DNA of 64,000 nucleotides, taken from contig NZ_LT838813.1 in the NCBI RefSeq assembly GCF_900176595.1, forward strand, positions 5,102,001-5,166,000, written 5' to 3'. This document shows, in pieces, positions 36,965-45,635 of the stretch. Numbering within the stretch: the first letter of the stretch is position 1; each line of letters begins with the position of its first letter. The position numbers and the translations under genes are program-made. Under the pieces are notes generated by a model. That model saw only the letters and a program-made list of their open reading frames with translations, made no database searches and had not been told where the DNA came from. This stretch comes from Aquiflexum balticum DSM 16537 (GTDB lineage Bacteria; Bacteroidota; Bacteroidia; Cytophagales; Cyclobacteriaceae).

Positions 36965-38290
36965 ATGTCAGAAAACACCATTCAAAAATATACGGGATTT
37001 TTAAGCCATTTAGGGATCGAATCCTTAAATGACATGCAGGTGGATTTTATACAAAAGGCGCAGCAAACAGATAATCTGATGCTGCTCGCACCTACCGGTT
37101 CCGGAAAAACTTTGGCCTATCTCCTTCCCCTCATAGATGATTTGGATGAAAATCTCAGAGCGGTGCAGGCATTGATAGTGGTTCCTTCCCGGGAGTTGGC
37201 CATTCAGATTGAGCAGGTATTTAAATCCCTGAAAACCAATTTCAGGGTCAGCACCTGCTATGGAGGACATGCTGTGAAGATTGAACAGAACTCCTTATCC
37301 GAAGGCCCTGCTGTGGTCATCGGAACACCGGGAAGGTTGTCCGACCATGTGCAAAGGGAATCCTTTAAAATGGATAATATCCGGATGATCGTGTTGGATG
37401 AATTTGACAAATCCCTACAAATGGGTTTCCACGAGCAGCTGAGAGGAATATTCCGGGCATTAACCGGTACGGAGAGGCATTTATTGACTTCTGCCACCAA
37501 GCTGGAAAGAATGCCCGATTTCATTCCATTCAGCAGACCACATCAGGTCAATTACCTCAAAGATGAGGCTGATTCCAAATTGGAACTCAAACTGATCCAT
37601 ACCTCAAGCAAAGTGAAAGTAGAGACTTTGATGCGCCTTGTCGCGGGGTTTCAGCATGAGTCTTGCCTTGTTTTCTGCAATCACAGGGATGCAGTGGATA
37701 GAATCAGCTTATTGTTGACGGATTATGATTTCGAACATGGGGTATTGCATGGCGGAATGGAACAGATTGACCGGGAAAAAAACCTCATCAAATTCCGCAG
37801 TGGGGTGTATAACCTGTTAATTGCTACTGACCTCGCTTCAAGGGGCTTGGATATTCCGGAAATCAAACATGTGGTCCATTATCAATTGCCTCCCCGGATT
37901 GATGCCTTTACCCACCGAAACGGAAGAACTGCGAGGATGCATGCGGAAGGTCAGGGTTACCTGATTTTGGCCAATGATGAGGAACTTCCTGACTACATAG
38001 ACAAATCTGTAGAGGAAATCGAAGTTTCAGAAATACTCCCCTTACCTACACCTACGGATCTTGTTTGCCTTTACATCAGTGCAGGGAAAAAGGACAAAAT
38101 CAGTAAGGGGGATATAGTAGGTCTTTTGACCAAAAAGGGCGGACTTTCAAGTTCTGATATTGGTTTGATTACCATTTTGGATTTCGCATCCTATGTAGCT
38201 GTTAAAAGAAATCTCGCCAAAAAAACAATTTCCAAGATCAATAATGAGAAATTGAAAAAAGTGAAAGTAAGGGTAGCAGAAGCCAGCTAA
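36965..38290 (+). CDS. dbpA: DbpA-like DEAD-box RNA helicase with DEFD motif
   Basis: The 441-residue protein carries motif I (APTGSGKTLA), Ia (PSREL), Ib (GTPGRL), motif II as DEFD instead of DEAD (LDEFDKSL), motif III as SAT, motif V (ATDLASRGLD) and motif VI (HRNGRTARM). The C-terminus (about 365-441, VCLYISAGKKDKISKGDI to KKVKVRVAE) matches the DbpA RNA-binding domain. In DbpA that domain targets a hairpin of 23S rRNA in 50S assembly. The Ala-to-Phe change in motif II leaves the catalytic Asp-Glu. The orthology to E. coli DbpA is inferred from the C-terminal domain. Confidence 0.87.
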   Translation: MSENTIQKYTGFLSHLGIESLNDMQVDFIQKAQQTDNLMLLAPTGSGKTLAYLLPLIDDLDENLRAVQALIVVPSRELAIQIEQVFKSLKTNFRVSTCYGGHAVKIEQNSLSEGPAVVIGTPGRLSDHVQRESFKMDNIRMIVLDEFDKSLQMGFHEQLRGIFRALTGTERHLLTSATKLERMPDFIPFSRPHQVNYLKDEADSKLELKLIHTSSKVKVETLMRLVAGFQHESCLVFCNHRDAVDRISLLLTDYDFEHGVLHGGMEQIDREKNLIKFRSGVYNLLIATDLASRGLDIPEIKHVVHYQLPPRIDAFTHRNGRTARMHAEGQGYLILANDEELPDYIDKSVEEIEVSEILPLPTPTDLVCLYISAGKKDKISKGDIVGLLTKKGGLSSSDIGLITILDFASYVAVKRNLAKKTISKINNEKLKKVKVRVAEAS

Positions 38291-38433
38291 TGGCATCATC
38301 TTTTTCAAGGATAAAGTCTCCCTCAAATCAAGCCGGATTGAATCAGTTACATCACCGGTTTTTTAATTTCCATTCACTTGTTTCTTTCTGCTACTTAAAC
38401 AAAATTTGAATTTATTTGACTTTAATTGAAAAA

Positions 38434-39645
38434 ATGAAAATTCTCGTACTGAACTCAGGAAGCAGTTCCCTCAAATACCAGCTTTTTGAAATGCCTAATG
38501 AAATACCCCTTTGCAGTGGTCTGGTAGATAGAATAGGATTGGAAAATTCAACTCTGACCCATAATTTCCATAGAAACGGTGAAAAAGAAGTTTTCAAAAT
38601 AGAAGGAAACATCCAAGACCATGAAGAAGGATTGCTGGCAGTCAACAAACTATTGCTTGATCCTGAAAAAGGGGTCATTTCTTCAGTCGATGAGGTTGTT
38701 GCTATAGGGCACAGGGTAGTGCACGGCGGGGAACAGTTTGCCTCCACCACCCTGATCACCAAGGAAGTAAAGGACAAAATCAAAGAACTTTTTGCTTTGG
38801 CACCTTTACATAATCCTCCAAATTTCATTGGTATAACTGTGGCTGAAAGGGTTTTCCCAAATGCTCAACAGATCGCGGTTTTTGATACTGCTTTCCATCA
38901 AAGTATGCCTCCGCGGGCCTATCGCTACGCCATCCCGAAGGAACTTTATACGGATTTCGGAATCAGGGCTTATGGCTTTCATGGAACAAGCCACCTGTAT
39001 GTTTCAAAAAAGGCAATTGAATACCTGAATAATCCCGATGCCAAAATCATCACCATTCATCTTGGCAACGGCAGCAGCATGACAGCCATTAAAGGCGGTC
39101 AATCCATTGACCACAGTATGGGCCTCGGACCGATGGGCGGATTGGTGATGGGCACGAGAAGCGGGGACATTGACCCTTCCATTATTTTTCACCTGATCAA
39201 TGAACGCGGCTTCAAGGCAAAAGAAGTCAATGATATCTTGAACAAAAAGAGTGGTTTACTTGGTCTCTGTGGTCTGAGTGATATGCGTGATGTCAAAAAA
39301 GCCATGGAAGAAGGCAATCAGGATGCTATTTTGGCATATGAACTGTATGCCTATAGGATTCAGAAATATATCGGAACTTTCACCGCCAGCCTCAATGGCT
39401 TGGATGCCATAGTATTTACTGCGGGAATTGGTGAAAATGATCCTGATATGCGGGAAGCTGTCTGTAAAAACATGGATTTTTTTGGTATTTCTTTGGATAA
39501 ATCAAAAAATAAAATCAAATCTTCTGATATTAGAGAGGTTAATGAAAAAGAATCCAAAGTAAAAATCCTCGTTATCCCGACAAATGAGGAATTGGAAATA
39601 GGTAAACAGGCATTTGCTTTGATAAATAAACCACAAAACCAATGA
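38434..39645 (+). CDS. ackA: Acetate kinase
   Basis: The start at 38434 (MKILVLNSGSSSLKYQLFE) is the family's usual N-terminus; a TTG six codons earlier is unlikely. Further landmarks are GHRVVHGGE, FHGTSHLYVS, LGNGSSMTAIKGG and FTAGIGEND. The 403-residue enzyme interconverts acetyl phosphate plus ADP with acetate plus ATP in the cytoplasm. No pta gene is next to it. Its stop overlaps the start of a HEPN-CBS gene by four bases, an unusual partner. Confidence 0.95.
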   Translation: MKILVLNSGSSSLKYQLFEMPNEIPLCSGLVDRIGLENSTLTHNFHRNGEKEVFKIEGNIQDHEEGLLAVNKLLLDPEKGVISSVDEVVAIGHRVVHGGEQFASTTLITKEVKDKIKELFALAPLHNPPNFIGITVAERVFPNAQQIAVFDTAFHQSMPPRAYRYAIPKELYTDFGIRAYGFHGTSHLYVSKKAIEYLNNPDAKIITIHLGNGSSMTAIKGGQSIDHSMGLGPMGGLVMGTRSGDIDPSIIFHLINERGFKAKEVNDILNKKSGLLGLCGLSDMRDVKKAMEEGNQDAILAYELYAYRIQKYIGTFTASLNGLDAIVFTAGIGENDPDMREAVCKNMDFFGISLDKSKNKIKSSDIREVNEKESKVKILVIPTNEELEIGKQAFALINKPQNQ

Positions 39646-40406
39646 ACAATGCAGAGCGATTTATCCAGGCTTTTAATTCCATAGAGAATTATCTGAGAAG
39701 GAATCTGGAAGCAAGAAACTTTACCAGTTTTTTTAATCTCATTGATGAAGCCAGTCAGGAAAACCTCATTGTAAGGCAATACAGGGAAGAACTCAGACTT
39801 TTTGGCAATCTCAGAAATGCCATCATGCATTCTGATAGAAAACAAGGAAAACCTGTCGCAGATCCAAGGGAGGATGTGGTTGAGCAGATAGAAAAAATAG
39901 TGAAAATGTTGCTGGACCCACCCTTGGTTTCCCAGCACTTTCTATCACCGGTTTTTACGGTTTCCCCGGAAGACTCTATGGTAGAAGTACTCCATGCTAT
40001 GGTAGAAAAAGATTATAGCCAGGTCCCGATTATCAAAGAGGGTTATATTTTGGGCATGGTCAATTTTGAATCCATTGCCAGATGGATGGCAAAGATTACA
40101 ACCCTGGAAAGCCCTTTTGAAATCTGCAAAAAATCAACCATAGAGGATGTCTTCAAAGCCACGCAACAATTTAAAAACTATCGAATTATAAAAAGCAATA
40201 CTGATTTTGTGACGGCTCGGGAATATTTTATTGACAGTCTAGGTAAAAAAAGCCTTACAGAAGCGCTCATGATCACCGAAAACGGACGAAGAGATGAACC
40301 CATCATCGGAATAATTACCATCAGCGAAGATCTGGAAATGATTATTGACGTCTTGCGGGGCAGTGGCAAAAATGAAATTTCAGCTGTGCTCCCCCTTGAT
40401 TCGTAA
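39642..40406 (+). CDS. HEPN-like domain fused to a CBS-domain pair
   Basis: Residues 1-90 form an all-helical domain with FFNLIDEASQENLIVRQ, then GNLRNAIMHSD. Arg58-x4-His63 fits the R-x4-6-H motif of HEPN RNases. The rest (about 100-250) is a CBS pair: FLSPVFTVSPEDSMVEVLHA with DYSQVPIIKEGYILGMV, and SLTEALMIT with PIIGIITISEDL. CBS pairs bind adenine nucleotides. The gene overlaps acetate kinase by an ATGA, so the two are coupled. A nucleotide-gated RNase or a regulator of acetate metabolism are both possible; this is inference. Confidence 0.75.
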   Translation: MNNAERFIQAFNSIENYLRRNLEARNFTSFFNLIDEASQENLIVRQYREELRLFGNLRNAIMHSDRKQGKPVADPREDVVEQIEKIVKMLLDPPLVSQHFLSPVFTVSPEDSMVEVLHAMVEKDYSQVPIIKEGYILGMVNFESIARWMAKITTLESPFEICKKSTIEDVFKATQQFKNYRIIKSNTDFVTAREYFIDSLGKKSLTEALMITENGRRDEPIIGIITISEDLEMIIDVLRGSGKNEISAVLPLDS

Positions 40407-40840
40407 TGTTATATTTCTATAATTAAGTTTTATGATTATCCGCAATTAGACCACTATCCAAATTTCCTTTGTTTTTTGGGACAGAAGACCGATGACCCAA
40501 GCTAGCGGAAAAGGCAATCAACCGAAATTTTAAGCCTTTAAAACAATTTACCGGCATGAAAGCGGATATACATATTAAGGTTTTTTATCAAATCCATCTG
40601 TTTTCTGTAACCAGCTTGTTTTGAAAAAAAAATCAAAGTAGACAATCTTGAATACAAAAATCCAGTCTTGTTTTGATTCATGATCAAACCTGTAAAAGTA
40701 GGCTGATTTATTTTTTCCAGCTGACCATAATCAAAAAAGGCCATTCTTAAACCCTCATCAACTGTTGGAAAAAGATTTACAGATTCCGCATGAATCTTCA
40801 TTAGATTTGTTCTTGCGCAAAGATTTACCCGATCTAATCC
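40407..40840. other. Intergenic region, no credible gene
   Basis: About 430 bases. An 87-codon open frame on the minus strand (40538-40801) was examined. It has no recognisable domain, Shine-Dalgarno or promoter, so it is left as doubtful. A TTGCGCAA palindrome lies at 40813-40820. Confidence 0.4.
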
Positions 40841-43018
40841 ATGAAAAAAACCGGCTTCCTGATATTACTGTATTTTCTCATTTCAGGAGTTTCTGTTGGC
40901 CAAAAAATAAACTCTTCCTACAGGCTGAATATCCAAAAAACGAATGAAGCCATATCAATTGATGGGAAATTGGAGGAAGAAACATGGCTGAATGCGGATG
41001 TGGCGACTGATTTTTTCATGATTACCCCCATGGATACAAGTTATTCGCAGGTACGGACTGATGTCAGAATGGCTTATGATGACAAAAATATTTATATGAT
41101 AGTCATTAATTATCATGCCGTGGAAGGTCCCTACATGGTGGAATCACTGAGAAGGGATTTCAATTTTGGCAAAAACGATAATTTCATTTTTTTCATGGAT
41201 CCTTTTGAGGATCAGTTCAATGGCTTTTCATTTGGTGCCAATGCAGCAGGTGCCCAATGGGACGGCATCATGTTTGACGGTGGGAAAATAGATTTGAGCT
41301 GGGACAATAAATGGGTTTCCAAGGTCCTCAATTACGATGATAAATGGATATTTGAAGCAGCCATTCCATTTAAATCAATTCGATACAAATCCGGAATAAA
41401 AGAATGGGGAATCAACTTCAGCCGGATGGACCTGAAAACAACTGAAAAGTCAGGCTGGGCACCTGTTCCCCGACAGTTTCCTTCCGCTTCTCTTGCCTAT
41501 ACAGGCGTATTGGTTTGGGATAAACCTCCGCCTGCTGCAGGTCCCAATATTTCCCTGATTCCTTATGGATTGAGTGGCATGAACCAGGACCGTCAAGCAG
41601 GGGAAAGTCCCCAATATAGAAATTCGTTTGGAATGGATGCCAAGATAGGTCTTGGCTCGGCACTTAATCTCGACTTGACAGTCAATCCGGATTTCTCCCA
41701 AGTTGAGGTGGACAAGCAGGTTACCAATCTGGATAGGTTTGAGCTTTTTTTTCCTGAAAGAAGACAGTTCTTCCTGGAAAACGGAGACTTGTTTGCCAAC
41801 TTTGGTTATGAAACCATAAGGCCATTCTTTTCAAGAAGGATAGGCTTGGATGCTCCCATTATTGCAGGAGCAAGATTGAGCGGAAAAATCAATAAAGACT
41901 GGCGGATCGGCGCCATGACCATGCAGACCGATGAAGTGGAGGAAAATGAAATTAATCCCCAGAATTTCTCTGTTTTAACCCTCCAAAGACGGGTATTTGC
42001 AAGATCCACCATTGGCGCTATCATGGTAAGCAGACAAGCGGGGATGTTTGATTATACCTTGGACAACAGCAGTGTCGACCAACCTGATTATGACCGCAAT
42101 ATGGGTTTGGAATTCAACCTTGCCTCTTCAAACAATATGTGGACAGGTAAGACTTTCCTGCTTACCTCCTTCAATCCAAACACTTCAGGTACCGGCATTG
42201 CCTATGCCGCCAACCTTCGCTACGCAAGCGGAAATTTATATTGGAACTGGCAGCACGAATATGTATCGGAAAATTACACTGCCGAAGTTGGCTATGTTCC
42301 CCGAAAAGGTTTTTACAAAATAAACCCAACAATCGGCTATCTTTTTTTTCCGGAAAGTAAAAAAATCCTTAGCCATGGCCCGGAAATAAGTACCAAACGG
42401 TTTTTTAACAAGGACCTAGAGCAGACTGACAATGAAACTAGTCTGTCCTATAAAATCAGATTTAGAAGTCAGAGTAATCTCACGGTATGGGGTTCCTATG
42501 ATTTTATCAAATTGTTGGATCCATTCGACCCTACAAATGCATCAGGGGATACTTTGGCAACAGGCTCTGAACATCGGTGGAATGCATGGGGTACTGAATA
42601 CACCTCCAAACCACAGAGTATCTTTACCTATGCTTTTGCAGCTCGAGTCGGGGGATACTATGCGGATGGAAGCAGATATAACTACAGAGGGGAAATGGGC
42701 TATCGCTTCCAACCCTATTTCAGTATTGCTTTGAATGCCAATTACAATGAAATCCATCTGCCAGAACCATGGAATGTGACTTCATTTTGGCTGATAGGAC
42801 CAAGATTGGATTTGACCCTGACCAATACTTTTTTTATAACTGCCTTTATACAATACAACGAACAGATTGACAACATCAACCTGAACACCCGATTGCAATG
42901 GCGGTTTAAACCTGCCTCCGATATTTTTCTCGTATTTACCGACAACTACCTCCCCGCCCCTTTTTATGCCAAAAACAGGTCTGTGGCTTTGAAGTTTACT
43001 TATTGGTGGAATATATGA
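40841..43018 (+). CDS. DUF5916 outer-membrane protein with N-terminal CBM9-like domain
   Basis: The 725-residue protein has a signal peptide (cleavage near SVGQ). A family 9 carbohydrate-binding-like domain follows at about 30-215 (ISIDGKLEEETWLNADVATD, AYDDKNIYMIV, FEAAIPFKSIRY). The large DUF5916 beta-barrel region then ends in an aromatic-terminated strand (SVALKFTYWWNI), the signal for outer-membrane insertion. Ligand or transported compound is unknown. Confidence 0.85.
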   Translation: MKKTGFLILLYFLISGVSVGQKINSSYRLNIQKTNEAISIDGKLEEETWLNADVATDFFMITPMDTSYSQVRTDVRMAYDDKNIYMIVINYHAVEGPYMVESLRRDFNFGKNDNFIFFMDPFEDQFNGFSFGANAAGAQWDGIMFDGGKIDLSWDNKWVSKVLNYDDKWIFEAAIPFKSIRYKSGIKEWGINFSRMDLKTTEKSGWAPVPRQFPSASLAYTGVLVWDKPPPAAGPNISLIPYGLSGMNQDRQAGESPQYRNSFGMDAKIGLGSALNLDLTVNPDFSQVEVDKQVTNLDRFELFFPERRQFFLENGDLFANFGYETIRPFFSRRIGLDAPIIAGARLSGKINKDWRIGAMTMQTDEVEENEINPQNFSVLTLQRRVFARSTIGAIMVSRQAGMFDYTLDNSSVDQPDYDRNMGLEFNLASSNNMWTGKTFLLTSFNPNTSGTGIAYAANLRYASGNLYWNWQHEYVSENYTAEVGYVPRKGFYKINPTIGYLFFPESKKILSHGPEISTKRFFNKDLEQTDNETSLSYKIRFRSQSNLTVWGSYDFIKLLDPFDPTNASGDTLATGSEHRWNAWGTEYTSKPQSIFTYAFAARVGGYYADGSRYNYRGEMGYRFQPYFSIALNANYNEIHLPEPWNVTSFWLIGPRLDLTLTNTFFITAFIQYNEQIDNINLNTRLQWRFKPASDIFLVFTDNYLPAPFYAKNRSVALKFTYWWNI

Positions 43019-43221
43019 TTTGGGGTTGATGGATGTCGGATGCTGGATGACCGATGACCGATGTAGAGTCGTTATAAGAAGCGAGACTGAAGGCAGTAAG
43101 TACAATGTACTAAGTACCAAGTACAAAGAATGAGAAAAGTATCCGTTTTGAGGTGGGGCTTGCAAACCTAAAGGATGTGAGTGAGACACTCACATCGGCA
43201 TGATCGATGGGGTATGGCCAA
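43019..43221. repeat. Word-like intergenic tract
   Basis: The spacer is made of degenerate repeats, GATGTCGGATGCTGGATGAC and CCGATGACCGATG (43028-43062), then overlapping GTAC words (43100-43127). It separates convergent genes. No clear terminator hairpin was found. Confidence 0.5.
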
Positions 43222-44790
43222 TCACTTCACCGGAACCAACTTTGCTTTGAGATCGGGGTCAGCCATATCCCTATCGAAAGGAAACATGGGGCGGTTGATG
43301 CGTTTGAACTCCAATCTGTCCAAATCCTGATCTACCCCACCTGGAGTCAAAGCCATGATCCAATCTGCCCGCATATCATATAATTCAGGAACCAAGTAAC
43401 CAATCTTTACTACCACAATATCCGATTCCCTCGGGTTCAGACCCAAATTGGTAAAATCAGCTTCATAGTGATAGGGTTTACGTCTTTTGGTCACTATTAC
43501 AGATACACTGCCGACTTTGACCACCACTTCTGTCTGCGCGTGCTGGTCTCCATGTTCGATGGCAGTGATCGTCCCTTTTATTCGAATCGGGGGAGCATAT
43601 CGGTCATCCACCATAGCGCCTGCATTACCTTCCACCACAGCCCCTACTCCGGCTTTGACGGCCATTTCAACCAATTCAGGCCCCGGAATAGAAGCATAAA
43701 TTAATGAAGGACCCTTATCTGTTTTGAACTCGGGACGGGAAAGAATTTCATTTAGTGTCCAAGTTACATCCCCTGCCCCACCGGCAGTCGGATTATCTCC
43801 CATATCACTGATGATAAACGGTCTCTTATCGCTTGCAATAGCTTTATCCAGACTTTCCTTCAAAGTGGCAGTGGGTGCAATAAAATCAAACTCCTTCCTT
43901 ACCTCCCAAAAACTTCTGGCCAAATATTCGGCACCATCAGTTACTTTTTGTTGATCATCTCCTGTGACCATGACATAGGCTTGGTTACGCGATTCATCGG
44001 CCCAAGCATAGCCAATCCATATTCCTGCATCCACTACCCCTTCCTGATCCGCAATCGGGGCAACTTTATCATACAAGCTCTTGGCAGGTTCAACTCTTGT
44101 GCTTGTTTTTTCACCTGGCAACAAAATAGGTACAGCCACCCAAGCTTTGAAGGCAGGTTTGCCAGTTCCTGATTCCAACCTTTCCAAGAGGTTATCCACC
44201 GTACGTTTTTTTGATTCCATGGCATCTTCATGGGGGGCCATCCTATAACAGGTGATCAAATCTGTGTTTTCAGCCAATCGCCAAGACACACTGCCATGCA
44301 AATCCATAGAAGTGGAAATGATGGTTTCATCACCGATGACTTCCCGGATCCGGGTGATCAAATCCCCTTCCGGGTCATCCATTCCTACCACACTCATGGC
44401 ACCATGAATATCAAAGAACATCCCATCATAAGGAGCATTTTCGCGAAGTTTATCCAGCATTTCGGTCACGAGGGACTCATAGGTTTCCCTTGTCACCGCC
44501 CCTCCAGGTAAGGATCGGGCATACAAAGCTGGAAACCAGTTGGCCCGGTTTCTATTGGTCGAATCCGCCGAGAAAAACGGATAAAGGTTGAAAATCTCCT
44601 CGCCCCTGCTTACCCTAAAAGCATCCATTTCGCTCACTGCCGGAGAAAAAGTACTCGATTCAATGGCTATCCCTGCGATGGCAATCCGGGGCAATGAATG
44701 GGAATTCTCACCAGTATTTTCTTTTTGGCTACAAGCGAGCAATAAAATACAGATCAATATCAATGAAAGGAAATTGGTGGTTTTGGTCAT
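43222..44790 (-). CDS. MlrC-like M81 metallopeptidase lipoprotein
   Basis: The start at 44790 gives a lipoprotein signal (MTKTTNFLSLILICILLLAC). The 522-residue protein has the M81/DUF1485 landmarks GIAIESSTFSP, FFDIHGAMSV with EGDLI, MDLHGSV and YRMAPHEDAMESKKR, whose His and Asp probably bind zinc. A C-terminal MlrC domain follows, from about 320 (DMGDNPTAGGAGDVTWTLNE). MlrC cleaves linearised microcystin fragments; relatives have broader, mostly unknown peptide substrates. It should be anchored at the periplasmic face. Confidence 0.9.
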   Translation of the reverse strand: MTKTTNFLSLILICILLLACSQKENTGENSHSLPRIAIAGIAIESSTFSPAVSEMDAFRVSRGEEIFNLYPFFSADSTNRNRANWFPALYARSLPGGAVTRETYESLVTEMLDKLRENAPYDGMFFDIHGAMSVVGMDDPEGDLITRIREVIGDETIISTSMDLHGSVSWRLAENTDLITCYRMAPHEDAMESKKRTVDNLLERLESGTGKPAFKAWVAVPILLPGEKTSTRVEPAKSLYDKVAPIADQEGVVDAGIWIGYAWADESRNQAYVMVTGDDQQKVTDGAEYLARSFWEVRKEFDFIAPTATLKESLDKAIASDKRPFIISDMGDNPTAGGAGDVTWTLNEILSRPEFKTDKGPSLIYASIPGPELVEMAVKAGVGAVVEGNAGAMVDDRYAPPIRIKGTITAIEHGDQHAQTEVVVKVGSVSVIVTKRRKPYHYEADFTNLGLNPRESDIVVVKIGYLVPELYDMRADWIMALTPGGVDQDLDRLEFKRINRPMFPFDRDMADPDLKAKLVPVK

Positions 44791-45114
44791 GTTTGATTGG
44801 ATTAATAAACCCTTAAAATACAGGATTTTTAAATACAAAATCTAATTTCACAACGACATTATACCCTCAAATTGCAGCATATTCTCAATCTGTCCAGCTT
44901 ACCCCCTGCTAACTGCCTACTGCGACTGCCTACTGAAAACTGCCCTCTGAGACTGCCTACTGATCACTGCTCCCAAACTTCCCACTCCCCAACATCGGTC
45001 ATCCGACATCGTTCAATAAATAGTATTTGAAGACCTGCACTCAGAAATTCACAATTCAATATTTCAGAAAATCAATGAATTAAGGCAAAGGAAATCATTT
45101 TTGACCGATAGGGA
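44791..45114. repeat. Intergenic region with ACTGCCTACTG word tract
   Basis: A degenerate tract repeats CTGCCTACTG-like words five to six times (44905-44975). A GACATCGTTCAATAAATAG spacer follows. No gene is present. Confidence 0.5.
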
Positions 45115-45145
45115 TTTGCAAAATCAAAGTTAAGGGCTACATTTG
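45115..45145 (+). promoter_or_regulatory. Promoter of tRNA-Ser
   Basis: TTTG (45115-45118) and TACATTTG (45138-45145) are separated by 19 bp, a perfect match to the Bacteroidota consensus. The tRNA begins 36 bases downstream. Confidence 0.8.
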
Positions 45146-45180
45146 CAATCCGTAATCGAGCGATTCGTTAATTATCAAAC

Positions 45181-45265
45181 AGAGGAGTGGCAGAGTGGTC
45201 GATCGCGGCGGTCTTGAAAACCGTTGTACCGTGAGGTACCGGGGGTTCGAATCCCTCCTCCTCTG
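45181..45265 (+). tRNA. tRNA-Ser(UGA)
   Basis: The 7-bp acceptor stem pairs AGAGGAG (45181-45187) with CTCCTCT (45258-45264). The anticodon loop CTTGAAA gives anticodon TGA, and a long type II variable arm (TTGTACCGTGAGGTACC) marks serine. The T-arm is GGGGGTTCGAATCCCTC, with G as discriminator and no encoded CCA. The 3' end lies about 370 bases before an integrase gene. Confidence 0.95.
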
Positions 45266-45404
45266 CGAAAATGGCTTACAAAACGTTCAAATTTGAAGAA
45301 TTAAAGATTCTCCAGATTTGAACGAAATAAGCCGAGAAATTGAAAAAGTGGATTTAAAGCGAATTTAAGCACATTTTCAACCAATTTTAATTCATTTTAT
45401 TGAT

Positions 45405-45438
45405 AAAAAGCCTACAGTCCGCAAACTGTGGGCTTTTT
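45405..45438 (+). terminator. Rho-independent terminator
   Basis: A 14-bp stem with one G-U pair (AAAAAGCCTACAGT / ACTGTGGGCTTTTT) and a six-base loop, followed by GTTTTTGG. It is well placed to end tRNA-Ser transcription, with about 200 further bases before the integrase start. Confidence 0.8.
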
Positions 45439-45635
45439 GTTTTTGGTGCGAAAACCACCAAATTTTTCAAAAATGCCCAAAATTCTAGAGCGTCATTCGT
45501 GGCGTCCTTTGGTTTCAAAAAAAAGACGCTTTTTAGGTGGTTTAAACTACTGAAAAACAACATGTTCAATAGCTGAATATCTTGTATTGGTTTGCCTGTT
45601 TTTCGACATTTATTAAACCAATAAAAAACAACATT

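Noticed and set aside
40538-40801. 87-codon frame on the minus strand
   Set aside because: No recognisable domain, promoter or ribosome site, and unusual composition; kept only as part of the spacer description.
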